DNA of 64,000 nucleotides. Origin: JAZKID01 sp965247525. Its GTDB lineage: Bacteria > Pseudomonadota > Alphaproteobacteria > Rhizobiales > UBA4765. The translations under genes were made by a program, and so were the position numbers. Below, in pieces: positions 37,156-46,138 of the stretch. Location: contig OZ252015.1 of assembly GCA_965247525.1 (NCBI GenBank), positions 1,426,001-1,490,000 on the forward strand, given 5' to 3'. Numbering within the stretch: position 1 is the stretch's first letter; the number at the start of each line of letters is the position of its first letter. The notes beneath the pieces were generated by a model. That model ran no database searches, was not told the DNA's origin, and saw nothing but the letters and a program-made list of their open reading frames with translations.

Positions 37156-37791
37156 TCAAAAAATATTCACGCCGACCCAGTCGACTTTTTGCTGGAATGT
37201 TGCGCATGTCCGCCAAGGACGGGTTGCGGCGTCGGTGCGTGACACGCGTTCGTGAAAGTTTTCGCCTGCCGCCCGCAGTTTTTCAAATGCGGGAACGGCA
37301 AAGTACTGCGCATGCGGCACAAAATTGATCGCTCCGCCAACCACCGTCCAGCGCGTCTTGCGGCCAAGTTTCAGGCCAAGCACGCGCGGCGTCTCTTGCC
37401 CGGCATCCTCGTCGTCCTTGGCGGCGTGTTTGATTTCAACATAGGCGCAATAGCAAAGCGCCACCGTCGCCAGTATTCCGAGCACTTTTAAAGTTGCCTT
37501 TTCATCGCCGTGGCGGAACGCATGGCTGTCTTCGGCTCTTTCCGCCATGTCTTCGGCGCGCTCCAGCATTGTTTTGTAATATTTGAAATCACGGCCCGCA
37601 AAGCGTGTTTCTTTACGCAGAAATGCTTCACCGCTGCGGTTTTGAGGCATTAGAAATGACGCAACCTTGAGACGCTGAAAGCCAAGGGCAGGCGGCATCA
37701 TGGGTTCGCGGATTAAAAGGCGCTTCAATGGAAAAGCGGGCGCTATTGGCGCACCAAGCAAAGAGGTCGGAAGATGAAAGCCTGCAATCAT
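37156..37791 (-). CDS. Hypothetical protein with one membrane segment
   Basis: The 211-residue product has a hydrophobic N-terminal region, a charged stretch with a repeated ERAED motif (MLERAEDMAERAEDSHAF), and one membrane segment near 105-122 (VLGILATVALCYCAYV). Basic and acidic residues follow. I recognise no family. It converges on pckA with a four-base gap. The 202 bases upstream are A+T-rich and hold no clear gene. Confidence 0.5.
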   Translation of the reverse strand: MIAGFHLPTSLLGAPIAPAFPLKRLLIREPMMPPALGFQRLKVASFLMPQNRSGEAFLRKETRFAGRDFKYYKTMLERAEDMAERAEDSHAFRHGDEKATLKVLGILATVALCYCAYVEIKHAAKDDEDAGQETPRVLGLKLGRKTRWTVVGGAINFVPHAQYFAVPAFEKLRAAGENFHERVSRTDAATRPWRTCATFQQKVDWVGVNIF

Positions 37792-37993
37792 GGCGGCACC
37801 TACACCCCAAGTGTGCGCCGATTTTTAAAACAAACAAGCCGATCACGCTGATGTGATTACAATTTAATTTAAATTCTTAAAGCGCGATCACGCAGCGCTC
37901 ACGCTCAGTTTATTTGATTTTGTCGGCGCAAAAGACTTCACTGCCGTTACGTTAACCATATTTTTTTAACAAAAGCATATTGCAGGAGTTCAT

Positions 37994-39142
37994 ATGTTTA
38001 GAGATTTACCACTCGACCAGCGCATTCGTTTTTTGCAGCAGGTCGCCGCATATTCGGCAAATGCCGCTCCGGTCAATTCCAATCCGATTTTCAATGTCCA
38101 GCAGAACAGCGCGCCGCAATATGGCCAGGACGTTTTCGCATCCTTGCTGCGCGCCATGCTGATGCAGCAGGGTGCGGGCGGTTTTACGCCGCAGCCGCTT
38201 CCGTTGTTGCCAATTCCGTCACTGTCACCGCGCTTTTTGAACCGTTGTTTCGGGCAGGGCGCGGCACCGGCAGCTATCGACAGTTTGTTCCCGCCAACAG
38301 CGACAACCCCGCAAAATGCCGCCGCGCCGCAAGGCACGCTGCCGACCGACAATCTGCCGCCGCTGCCGGGTGATACGCCGCCAACAGACGCAAACTTGTC
38401 CGTCGATACAAACGTACCAACAGACACGACCGTGCCAACGGACACCACAGCGCCGACAGATGGGCTTCCGCCGCTTCCAGAAGCAACAACACCTGCATCA
38501 CCGACAGCCGACCAATTTCCGGCAGCAGATGTGCCGCCACTGCCTGTCGATATGACTTCATCGGCGCCAACCGCGCCAACAGCGCCGGCTTCAACAACGT
38601 CGGTTCCTCCCGCAGACAGATCCAATCCGGCCTCTTATTCATTCACGCCGGACGATTATGCAGCATTCAACAGTGGGTTTGCCGATATTGCCAAAGCCAA
38701 TAATGGCGCGGCCTACACGCCAGCCAGCACATGGGACAAATTGCATAACTTCCTGCTGTTCCTCAGTGGCGCACTGCCGACGCAATGGGCGGCCGACCAG
38801 AGCAAAACGCTATTACCCGAAGCTGCGGCAGATCTGAAAGCAAAAGCACTGGGGCTGATTACAAAATACAATCTTGCCGTCGATCCAAAAGAGCTTGATG
38901 CTGCCTTTCCGACAGCGGACAACAGCCCGTCCACGGCGCTGAAAACACTGACGACCCTGCTTTACTTTAAAGCGATGGGCGTGCCCGAGGCCAATTGGAA
39001 CGCGATGCTTGCGGCTGCGCCAGTCATCGATCCTGCTGTGCCAGCGTCAACCACACCAGCACCGCTCCCGACTTTGCCGGACGTTCCGGCTGATCCTGTC
39101 TCGGCGACGCAACCGCCGACACCACAGACGCCCGCGACCTGA
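37994..39142 (+). CDS. Pro/Thr/Ala-rich hypothetical protein
   Basis: This is a 382-residue protein. A short amphipathic N-terminus (MFRDLPLDQRIRFLQQVAAY) is followed by a long low-complexity region of Pro, Thr, Ala and Asp (about 90-215) with repeats such as NVPTDTTVPTDTTAPTDG. A compact, mostly helical region (about 215-340) is followed by another Pro/Thr tail. It has no signal peptide, so a cytoplasmic or type-specific export role is unknown. AGGAG lies six bases before the ATG. Confidence 0.6.
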   Translation: MFRDLPLDQRIRFLQQVAAYSANAAPVNSNPIFNVQQNSAPQYGQDVFASLLRAMLMQQGAGGFTPQPLPLLPIPSLSPRFLNRCFGQGAAPAAIDSLFPPTATTPQNAAAPQGTLPTDNLPPLPGDTPPTDANLSVDTNVPTDTTVPTDTTAPTDGLPPLPEATTPASPTADQFPAADVPPLPVDMTSSAPTAPTAPASTTSVPPADRSNPASYSFTPDDYAAFNSGFADIAKANNGAAYTPASTWDKLHNFLLFLSGALPTQWAADQSKTLLPEAAADLKAKALGLITKYNLAVDPKELDAAFPTADNSPSTALKTLTTLLYFKAMGVPEANWNAMLAAAPVIDPAVPASTTPAPLPTLPDVPADPVSATQPPTPQTPAT

Positions 39143-39172
39143 CCCCAAATCCCCCGCGATTGCGCCTGAAAA

Positions 39173-39207
39173 AAAATCCCCGTGCATTCCCCTTGCACGG
39201 GGATTTT
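39173..39207 (+). terminator. Strong intrinsic terminator after the Pro/Thr-rich gene
   Basis: AATCCCCGTGCA/TGCACGGGGATT forms a 12-bp perfect stem with a seven-base loop, flanked by an A-run and TTTT. It lies 15 bases before the dut start, so dut needs a promoter overlapping or beyond it, or is read through. Confidence 0.9.
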
Positions 39208-39221
39208 GCTATTGAGACGTG

Positions 39222-39680
39222 ATGAGCGACACACCCACACTTCTCATCAAAGTTTTGCCCCATGGCGAAAATCTGACACTGCCCGCGTACCAAAGTGCGG
39301 GCGCTGCCGGCATGGATCTTGTCGCGGCATTACATGCGCCGGACGAGATGACCATCGCGCCGCAGGCGCGTGCAATGGTTCCAACCGGCCTGATATTTTC
39401 GATTCCGGACGGTTTTGAAGGGCAGGTGCGGCCACGCTCCGGCCTTGCTGCCAAGCAGGGTCTTACCGTTCTCAACGCGCCGGGAACCATCGATTCCGAC
39501 TATCGCGGCGAAGTCAAAGTCCTTTTGATTAATCACGGAACAGAGGCCGTGGCGCTGCGCCGCGGCGACCGTATCGCCCAGCTGGTTTGCGCGCCCGTCA
39601 CCCGCATGAAAATAAAAGTAAAAGATATTTTGCAAAATACGGAACGAGGAGAGGGGGGATTTGGTTCTACAGGGGATTAA
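39222..39680 (+). CDS. dut: Deoxyuridine 5'-triphosphate nucleotidohydrolase (dUTPase)
   Basis: dUTPase removes dUTP and supplies dUMP for thymidylate. The 152-residue trimeric-type enzyme has motifs AGMDLVAAL, RPRSGLAAKQG, APGTIDSDYRGE, RRGDRIAQLV and the C-terminal arm GEGGFGSTG. The ATG at 39222 is preferred to the GTG directly before it. The stop is one base before the Rrf2 gene start. Confidence 0.96.
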   Translation: MSDTPTLLIKVLPHGENLTLPAYQSAGAAGMDLVAALHAPDEMTIAPQARAMVPTGLIFSIPDGFEGQVRPRSGLAAKQGLTVLNAPGTIDSDYRGEVKVLLINHGTEAVALRRGDRIAQLVCAPVTRMKIKVKDILQNTERGEGGFGSTGD

Positions 39681-39681
39681 G

Positions 39682-40104
39682 ATGTTTATATCCCGCAAGA
39701 GCATATTCGCGATCAGTGTCATGATGGACATCGCGCACAACGCCAAAGACCGTCTTGTATCGGCTAAAGAGCTGGCAGACCGTCATGGAGTGATGCCGCG
39801 ATTTTTTGAAATCATGCTTAAAAATCTCGCCAATTTCGGTCTCATTCGCGGCCAGCGCGGCCCCAAAGGCGGTTATCAGCTGGCCCGCAAACTTAGCGAA
39901 ATTACCGTCTCTGATATTGTTCAGGCTGTCAGCCATGAGCGCGATGAGGAAGACCGTGAACTGGTAACGCGCACAGCGCCAACGCTCCTTCCATTTCTGC
40001 AAACGACAAACAGTTACATTCTGGACAAGTTGAGCGAAAACACACTTGCCGATTTGATGCGCGGCCAATCGCAGCAAAATCATGTCGCGGCACTTGCCTC
40101 CTGA
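39682..40104 (+). CDS. Rrf2 family transcriptional regulator
   Basis: The 140-residue regulator has a winged helix (ADRHGVMPRFFEIMLKNLANFGLIRGQRGPKGGYQLARKL) typical of Rrf2, IscR and CymR. The three cluster-binding Cys of IscR are absent; a single Cys is not even seen in the sequence. The ATG lies one base after the dut stop and AGGGG is six bases upstream. It is followed by cysK, so a CymR-like sulfur control is inferred. Confidence 0.85.
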   Translation: MFISRKSIFAISVMMDIAHNAKDRLVSAKELADRHGVMPRFFEIMLKNLANFGLIRGQRGPKGGYQLARKLSEITVSDIVQAVSHERDEEDRELVTRTAPTLLPFLQTTNSYILDKLSENTLADLMRGQSQQNHVAALAS

Positions 40105-40111
40105 CCTTTTT

Positions 40112-40138
40112 AATCTATCTGTAAATCACAGACAGATT
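40112..40138 (+). promoter_or_regulatory. Candidate operator: palindrome between the Rrf2 gene and cysK
   Basis: AATCTATCTGT and ACAGACAGATT are inverted (10 of 11 matches) around AAATC, seven bases after the Rrf2 gene stop and 16 bases before the cysK ATG. The length and symmetry suit an Rrf2-family dimer site. Its downstream end also runs into TTTT, so a weak terminator is the alternative reading. Confidence 0.5.
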
Positions 40139-40154
40139 TTAAAGGGGCGACGAG

Positions 40155-41144
40155 ATGACATCAGCCAATCTTAAAGTAGAGACTATTCTTCCGTCCGAAA
40201 AACCGGGGCGTGGTCGCGTTTACAATTCCATTCTTGAAACTGTCGGAAATACACCGTTGGTGCGGCTTGATCGTCTCACCGCCAAATACGGCGTCAAAGC
40301 AGTGCTCTATGCCAAGCTTGAATTTTTCAATCCCATTTCAAGCGTGAAAGACCGTATTGGGATTGCCATGGTCGAGGCGATGGAGCGCGCCGGCAAGCTT
40401 AGCAAAGACACTGTTTTGATCGAGCCGACATCGGGCAATACCGGTATTGCCCTTGCTTTTGTGGCAGCTGCAAAAGGCATAAGGCTCATTCTGGTGATGC
40501 CGGAAACCATGTCGATCGAGCGCCGCAAAATGTTGAAACTGATGGGCGCCGAACTTGTGCTGACCGAAGGCGCGAAAGGCATGAACGGCGCGATTGCCAA
40601 AGCCGAAGAGCTGGCGCGCGATACGCCGCATTCAATCATTCCGCAACAGTTTGAAAACCCCGCCAACCCGCAAATCCACCGGCAGACGACGGCGCTTGAA
40701 ATCTGGAATGATCTTGAAGGCGCCGTCGATGCGTTTGTGGCGGGCGTTGGCACCGGCGGCACAATTACCGGCGTGGGTGAAGTGCTGAAAGCAAAAAATC
40801 CGGATGTTCAGATTGTCGCGGTTGAACCGCAAGAAAGCCCTGTGCTTGCGGGCGGCGCCCCTGGCCCACATAAAATTCAAGGCATCGGCGCGGGCTTTGT
40901 CCCTGATATTTTGAACCGCGCGGTGATTGACGAGATTATCGCCATTAACAGCGATGACGCGCTGTCGATGTCGCGCGAGATTGCCAAGGTGGAGGGTATT
41001 CCTGTCGGGATTTCCTCCGGCGCCGCGATCAAGGCGGCTTTGCAGCTGGGCGCACGCCCCGACATGGCTGGTAAAAATATCGTGCTGATTATTCCCTCTT
41101 TTGCCGAGCGCTATCTTTCAACAGCTTTGTTCGACGGATTTTAG
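40155..41144 (+). CDS. cysK: Cysteine synthase (O-acetylserine sulfhydrylase)
   Basis: The enzyme makes cysteine from O-acetylserine and sulfide with PLP. The 329-residue protein has the Schiff-base Lys in NPISSVKDRIG, TSGNTGIALAFVAAAKG, the phosphate loop GVGTGGTITGVGEVLK and SSGAAIKAA. The ATG is preceded by AAAGGGG. The gene follows the Rrf2 regulator, with the palindrome in the gap. Confidence 0.95.
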   Translation: MTSANLKVETILPSEKPGRGRVYNSILETVGNTPLVRLDRLTAKYGVKAVLYAKLEFFNPISSVKDRIGIAMVEAMERAGKLSKDTVLIEPTSGNTGIALAFVAAAKGIRLILVMPETMSIERRKMLKLMGAELVLTEGAKGMNGAIAKAEELARDTPHSIIPQQFENPANPQIHRQTTALEIWNDLEGAVDAFVAGVGTGGTITGVGEVLKAKNPDVQIVAVEPQESPVLAGGAPGPHKIQGIGAGFVPDILNRAVIDEIIAINSDDALSMSREIAKVEGIPVGISSGAAIKAALQLGARPDMAGKNIVLIIPSFAERYLSTALFDGF

Positions 41145-41229
41145 CCTTAACGCCGCCCTATTTACCTGCGCTTAAAAGTGTATTGCGCACACTGCGCAAA
41201 AGTCTGGTGAAACGCGCGAAGGTCTGAAA

Positions 41230-43650
41230 ATGGCACGTAAAAAAGGCGGAGACCGGCAAGAGCCGCATTTTGATGACAGCGATCATGATGACTTCCGCCT
41301 GACGGCTGACGACAGGCCGGGTGTTTTTGTCACCGATGAACCGCGCAAAAAGTCTGTTTCAAAGCCTAAAAGCAAATCCCGCCGCGAACCGGAATGGGAC
41401 ACCGAGGACGGGCTTGCGCCGGAGCGCGGCTCGCAGGAGCGCAAAAAGCCAAGCCGCGCTGGCAAAACAAAATCGAAAAAAGGCAAAACCTCTGCCTCTG
41501 CGCCCGTCCTGCCCAAACGCTCATTTTTGCGCCGTGCGGTCTATTGGACAATGGTACTGGGCATCTGGTGTGTTCTTGGCATTGCCGCACTTCTCACCTA
41601 TTACGCGATGCAGCTGCCGCCGCTGTCGACATTGGAAGTGCCGGAACGCGCCCCCAATATTGCAATTTTAGGGAATGACGGAAAGCTGCTGGTCAATCGC
41701 GGCGCGCGCGGACAGGCGATCAAGCTGGCGCAAATGCCAAAATTTTTGCCGCAGGCCGTCATCGCAATTGAAGATCGCAACTTTTATTCGCATTACGGCG
41801 TTGATCCGTCTGGGCTGGCGCGGGCGTTTTTCAGCAATCTGCGCATGGGCGGCGTGCGCCAGGGTGGCTCAACCCTGACACAGCAGCTTGCCAAAAATAT
41901 TTTCCTGACGCCGGAGCGCTCGCTCGACCGCAAAATTCAGGAGCTGATCCTGTCGTTCTGGCTTGAGGCAAAACTCAGCAAAGACCAGATTTTAGAACTC
42001 TATCTCAACCGTGTGTATCTGGGCGCTGGCACTTATGGTGTTGAAGCGGCAAGCCAGCGCTATTTCAATTCCTCCGTGCGCGATATCAATTTGCAGCAGG
42101 CCGCAATTCTTGCCGGGCTTTTGAAAGCGCCGTCGCGCTATGCGCCAACGCGCAGCGTTAGCGAGGCGATGTCGCGCGCCAAAACCGTGTTGGCGGCCAT
42201 GGTGGAGACGGGCGCGATTACGCAAAAACAGGCAGATGCCGCCGCCGCGCAAAAGCTGGTCGCCGCCAAGGTCAACACGGCCTCTGATGGCATCAATTAC
42301 GCCGCCGACTGGATCATGGACCTGTTGCCCAATCTGGTTGAAAATATCGACAGCGATATTTTCGTTGAAACCACGATTGATACAAAACTAGAGGCGACAG
42401 CCGGCGCGGCGCTGAAAACCGTTCTGGAGCAGGACGGGCAAAAATACGGCGTTGCCCAAGGTGCGGTCGTGTCGATGGCAACCGATGGTGCGGTCAAAGC
42501 GCTGATTGGCGGCAAGGACTATCAGGAAAGCCAATACAACCGCGCAACGGTCGCCAAACGCCAGCCCGGCTCATCGTTTAAGCCATTCGTGTATCTCACC
42601 GCGATGAACAAGGGGCTGACCCCCGACGACAAAAGGCAGGATGCACCTTTAAGCATTAAGGGCTGGCATCCGGAAAATTATTCGCGCCAATATCGCGGCG
42701 CGGTAACATTGCGCGAAGCTTTGGCATTGTCTTTGAACACCGTTGCCGTCCGCCTTGCACTGGAAGTTGGCACGCGCTCTGTCATCAAAACGGCGCAGGC
42801 GCTTGGCATTACCAGCACGCTTCTCGACAATGCGTCGATTGCACTGGGCACATCCGAAGTGACGCTGCTTGAAATGGTGCGCAGCTATGCCAGCTTTGCC
42901 AATGGCGGTGTTGCGATCACGCCCTACATCGTCACCCGAATTCAAAACAGCAAAGGTCAGGTTTTGTTTGACCGCAAGCCGCAGCTCACAGGTCCGCTGG
43001 TGATCGAGCCGCAGGTTCTGTCCGAGATGAACGACATGTTGTCCTCGGCTGTGGTGTTTGGCACGGCGCGGCGCGCGCGTGTCGGCAACTGGCCGGTTGC
43101 CGGAAAAACCGGCACGTCTCAGGACTTTCGCGACGGCTGGTTCATGGGGTTTACCAGCCATATGATTACCGGCGTCTGGGTCGGCAATGATGACGGCACG
43201 CCGACAAAACATGCCTCCGGCTCGAACGTGCCGATTGAAGTCTGGAACAAGGTGATGGCGCAGGGGCATCAAGGCCTCGCTCCCGAGCCGCTGCCCGGCG
43301 TTCGCGAGGCCGCGCCGCTTGCCAACGATAATGAACCGACCATCGATGACGTTCTGATCGGCAACTGGGACGGCACCGAGCGCAGCGGCACAAGCACTGC
43401 AAGCGAAGAGGAGCAGCGTGAACAAACACGCCCGAGCAACAGCGAATGGCGAAATGAAACACGCCCAAGCGACGGCCAATGGGGCAGTCAGAACAATCAA
43501 ACGCCCGAGGCGCCAGCCGAACGGCGCACTCAAACGCCCGAGGCGTCAGCCGAACGGCGCACTCAAACGCCCGAGGCGTCAGCCGAACGGCGCACTCAAA
43601 GACAGAATTGTCCGCTTGATGCTGGGTTCTTGAATTGCGTGTTTAATTAA
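41230..43650 (+). CDS. mrcA: Class A penicillin-binding protein 1A, with repeated C-terminal tail
   Basis: This bifunctional peptidoglycan synthase has 806 residues. A charged cytoplasmic tail (1-103) precedes a membrane anchor (about 104-126). The glycosyltransferase-51 domain shows IEDRNFYSHYGVDP, RQGGSTLTQQLAKN and ELYLNRVYLGAGTYGVE. The transpeptidase has SxxK in QPGSSFKPF, SLN in ALSLNTVAV and KTG in AGKTGTSQDF. The C-terminus holds three copies of an 11-residue repeat QTPE(A/S)xAERRT encoded by 33-bp units, then ends QNCPLDAGFLNCVFN. The tail and its DNA are repeated just downstream. Confidence 0.93.
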   Translation: MARKKGGDRQEPHFDDSDHDDFRLTADDRPGVFVTDEPRKKSVSKPKSKSRREPEWDTEDGLAPERGSQERKKPSRAGKTKSKKGKTSASAPVLPKRSFLRRAVYWTMVLGIWCVLGIAALLTYYAMQLPPLSTLEVPERAPNIAILGNDGKLLVNRGARGQAIKLAQMPKFLPQAVIAIEDRNFYSHYGVDPSGLARAFFSNLRMGGVRQGGSTLTQQLAKNIFLTPERSLDRKIQELILSFWLEAKLSKDQILELYLNRVYLGAGTYGVEAASQRYFNSSVRDINLQQAAILAGLLKAPSRYAPTRSVSEAMSRAKTVLAAMVETGAITQKQADAAAAQKLVAAKVNTASDGINYAADWIMDLLPNLVENIDSDIFVETTIDTKLEATAGAALKTVLEQDGQKYGVAQGAVVSMATDGAVKALIGGKDYQESQYNRATVAKRQPGSSFKPFVYLTAMNKGLTPDDKRQDAPLSIKGWHPENYSRQYRGAVTLREALALSLNTVAVRLALEVGTRSVIKTAQALGITSTLLDNASIALGTSEVTLLEMVRSYASFANGGVAITPYIVTRIQNSKGQVLFDRKPQLTGPLVIEPQVLSEMNDMLSSAVVFGTARRARVGNWPVAGKTGTSQDFRDGWFMGFTSHMITGVWVGNDDGTPTKHASGSNVPIEVWNKVMAQGHQGLAPEPLPGVREAAPLANDNEPTIDDVLIGNWDGTERSGTSTASEEEQREQTRPSNSEWRNETRPSDGQWGSQNNQTPEAPAERRTQTPEASAERRTQTPEASAERRTQRQNCPLDAGFLNCVFN
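43498..43596 (+). repeat. Three tandem 33-bp units at the mrcA 3' end
   Basis: Units at 43498, 43531 and 43564 differ at a single base or two (GCC versus GTC) and encode QTPE-PAERRT or QTPEASAERRT in mrcA. A related copy lies at 23725-23757. Confidence 0.85.
43551..43650 (+). repeat. 100-bp segment at the mrcA 3' end, copied at 43796-43895
   Basis: The last 100 bases of mrcA, including the stop codon, are repeated 245 bases downstream with about three differences. The stretch between holds a palindromic element. Confidence 0.85.
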
Positions 43651-43652
43651 AC

Positions 43653-43747
43653 CGTCATTGCGCGCCAATGGAATTGGCAAAGCAATCTATTCTGAGATTT
43701 CAAAGATTGTAGAATAGATTGCTTCGGGCTCTGCCCTCGCAATGACG
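43653..43747. repeat. Palindromic element, CGTCATTGCG family (copy 1)
   Basis: The ends are CGTCATTGCG and CGCAATGACG, and inside are AAGCAATCTATTCT and AGAATAGATTGCTT. The element is about 95 bases and could fold into a nested hairpin. Related copies lie at 60880-61015 and half copies at 61224 and 61279. Confidence 0.8.
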
Positions 43748-43795
43748 ATATAAAATATTGAAAGACCGTCATGGCCCAGCACTTTGGGCGTCATC

Positions 43796-43895
43796 CGAAC
43801 GGCGCACTCAAACCCCCGAGGCGTCAGCCGAACGGCGCACTCAAAGACAAATTTGTCCGCTTGATGCTGGGTTCTTGAATTGCGTGTTTAATTAA
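43796..43895 (+). repeat. Downstream copy of the mrcA 3' end
   Basis: This is the second copy of the 100-base segment, running through the same C-terminal codons and stop. It is outside any gene, so it represents a duplicated gene end. No gene is visible between 43651 and 43999. Confidence 0.85.
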
Positions 43896-43999
43896 GAAGC
43901 GGAAGCCGCCGTTGTGAGCCATTATTGACAAAAAGCAGAATGGGGATAAAAACGCCTAAAGTTGGTTTATTATTTAATTAAAATTTTAAGGAAAATGTC

Positions 44000-45199
44000 G
44001 TGGTTCAAATTAGCTCGAAGATTTTACCTTCCGTAAAAACACAGATTTCAAGTTCTGATCCGTCTATATTGCCTTTGATCATGGTTGCTGGAAGCTCCAC
44101 GGTTGTGGCCGCAGGCTATCTTGCCAGCAAAACAAAAACTGCAAAGGCCTATAAATTATGGGCGAACACGAGAAGCCAAAAGTTTCATGCATTGTCCGAT
44201 GTCTATTCCGGCTACACGGAAATTCCGCGGCAGGTACTTGAGAAAAGTTTTTTGGATTACAAAGAGGCAAACAAAAACTATCAGTCGCTTTTGAAAAGCT
44301 TAAATCATATTGATGGTGTCCCTATCGACGATGCAAACTTCAGCGAGCATCAGTTCCGTACAATTGGAAATCTAGAGCTAGAAATCCGTTTCAAAAAATT
44401 TGGAGTGGAACGAAATCTCAATTCTGTTCTGCTGGGCGAGCATAATGCGTATTTGAAAAATGAAATGCTCAAAAATGGCTACGAATATCTAGAGACAGCC
44501 TCTCACCCTTTAAGCAAAAAAGCTTTACAATCACCGCGCGATTATCATTTTTTCACATTTCGTAAAAAGCCTTTAGATGCCCCCGTGCATTACTTTGCCC
44601 GTATCGGCGAAACACGCGACCTTTACACGCTCAACGATAAAACTGTCGCATTCAATTATGGGCTGGCGTCAGACACCACTCAGCAAATCAATTACATCAA
44701 AGAAAAAGCAAACGAGACTCGCAAAGCAGCAGGCATCCCCGACCATTTGAATTTGTTTGTTTCGGGCGATGAAGCCGCCCATTACGCGCAATTTGAAAAA
44801 GGAAAATCTCCGACTTATCTCATCAACAGCTTTGGCGGCGCTAAAAAAGTGCTTGATTTCAAGAGTTCAAATCCTTTCGCACGTTTTAAAAAACTTTGCG
44901 AAAATCAAATTCCTTTATCTCTATCAAGCGGCGTTGACGGCTTTGAAAAAGGCAAAATTATACAAAGGCAATGGGTCGATCTGCCTGGCACACGCATAGG
45001 CCTTGGTGACGCTCTTGCCAGCCTTAAAGCAACAGCAGATTTCGACAGCAAGTTTGGTCGGGCTTTGAGCTTTACCGTCAAGCCGTTCGAATTTGTACAA
45101 AAACATTTAACGGGCCGTGCTGCTTTAGGTGGTGCGGTTGCTGTCGGCGCTCTTCTTTATGCGGGACATTATTTTATGAAACAGGACAAGGCGGCGTAA
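44000..45199 (+). CDS. Hypothetical protein with N- and C-terminal membrane anchors
   Basis: The 399-residue protein has a hydrophobic segment near 28-46 (LIMVAGSSTVVAAGYLA) and another near the C-terminus (about 373-393, AALGGAVAVGALLYAGHYF), with a soluble region of about 320 residues between. The middle has HYFARIGETRDLYTLND and SGDEAAHYAQFEKGK. No family is recognised. Base composition is lower in G+C than its neighbours, suggesting transfer or weaker constraint. The GTG is preceded by AAGGA. Confidence 0.55.
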   Translation: MVQISSKILPSVKTQISSSDPSILPLIMVAGSSTVVAAGYLASKTKTAKAYKLWANTRSQKFHALSDVYSGYTEIPRQVLEKSFLDYKEANKNYQSLLKSLNHIDGVPIDDANFSEHQFRTIGNLELEIRFKKFGVERNLNSVLLGEHNAYLKNEMLKNGYEYLETASHPLSKKALQSPRDYHFFTFRKKPLDAPVHYFARIGETRDLYTLNDKTVAFNYGLASDTTQQINYIKEKANETRKAAGIPDHLNLFVSGDEAAHYAQFEKGKSPTYLINSFGGAKKVLDFKSSNPFARFKKLCENQIPLSLSSGVDGFEKGKIIQRQWVDLPGTRIGLGDALASLKATADFDSKFGRALSFTVKPFEFVQKHLTGRAALGGAVAVGALLYAGHYFMKQDKAA

Positions 45200-45319
45200 C
45201 ATTTACATTTAAACGAAGCTGCGCGCTGAACCTGACGCTCACTTAACTGGCCGCTCGTGACAATACTCCCGGCGTTCGTCGCTTACAACATGCCACTGGC
45301 ATGTTGTATAAAACGCTCC

Positions 45320-46051
45320 TCACCCAATCGCGAGCAGCATATTGCCATTGGCTTTCAGCCATTTGCGCGCTTGCGGCGTGTCGGGGCAGAGCTGCTCGAC
45401 AAGTGTCCAGAAGCGCGGGCTGTGGTCCATGATTTTCATATGCGCCACTTCATGCGCGGCCAGATAATCGAGCACGAAAGGCGGCGCGAAAATGAGCCGC
45501 CATGAAAAGCACAATACCCGCTCGCTGCTGCAAGAGCCCCAGCGCGTGCGCGTGTCGCGGATTTGGATTTTGGCAATCTTCAGATCAAGCACCGCCGCGT
45601 AGCGGTGCGAGGCCTTGTCGAAATCTTTTTTCGCTTCTTTTTTCAAAGCCTCGCGCAGGCGGCGGCGCAGATGCGCGTCATCGCCGCACACCGTAATCAC
45701 GCCATTGCCAAAGTCGACAGTGCCGCGCGCCGCGGGTTTGTGAATGATGAGGTGGGGCACGCCGCGCAGCGGAATCTTGCCGCCTGCGGTAAAAGGAACA
45801 GGAGAGGGAACCGTATCAAGCTGCTGGGCAATCCAGTCTTTGTGCTCAAGCACAAAGGCCTGCATCCGCTTTTCAGAGCAGCGCTGCGGCACCGTGAGGC
45901 AGATGTCGCCGGTGGGCTCCACGCGCAAGGTCAAGCGGCGCGCCCGCGCCATCCGCCGTATTTTGACCGTGCAGGTTTTATGGCCGAGCTGAAGCGAAAG
46001 CGACTCACGCAGGGGCGAAATCGAACGGAAAAGCGGCAGTTTCAGAATCAT
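45320..46051 (-). CDS. YgjP-like (DUF45/M48-type) metallopeptidase
   Basis: This is a 243-residue zinc-dependent protein. The C-terminal half has RDTRTRWGSCSS and the zinc site AAHEVAHMKIMDHSPRFW (HExxH with a third ligand downstream), the pattern of the DUF45/YgjP group. The N-terminus resembles that family's VKIRRMARARRLTLRVEP. The substrate is not established. It converges on the upstream hypothetical gene; a perfect hairpin (ACAACATGCCA/TGGCATGTTGT) at about 45286-45308 lies between them, without a T-run. Confidence 0.85.
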   Translation of the reverse strand: MILKLPLFRSISPLRESLSLQLGHKTCTVKIRRMARARRLTLRVEPTGDICLTVPQRCSEKRMQAFVLEHKDWIAQQLDTVPSPVPFTAGGKIPLRGVPHLIIHKPAARGTVDFGNGVITVCGDDAHLRRRLREALKKEAKKDFDKASHRYAAVLDLKIAKIQIRDTRTRWGSCSSERVLCFSWRLIFAPPFVLDYLAAHEVAHMKIMDHSPRFWTLVEQLCPDTPQARKWLKANGNMLLAIG

Positions 46052-46138
46052 GAGCGTTTATAAAGCGTATCATCAGGCTGGTGAAAGCCCGATGAAACAA
46101 TTCGATCAAACAGTTCAAGTTTTCGTCAATGCGGCACA

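Noticed and set aside
42649..43533. 294-codon minus-strand frame within mrcA
   Set aside because: It lies opposite the conserved transpeptidase domain and has no similarity to a known protein.
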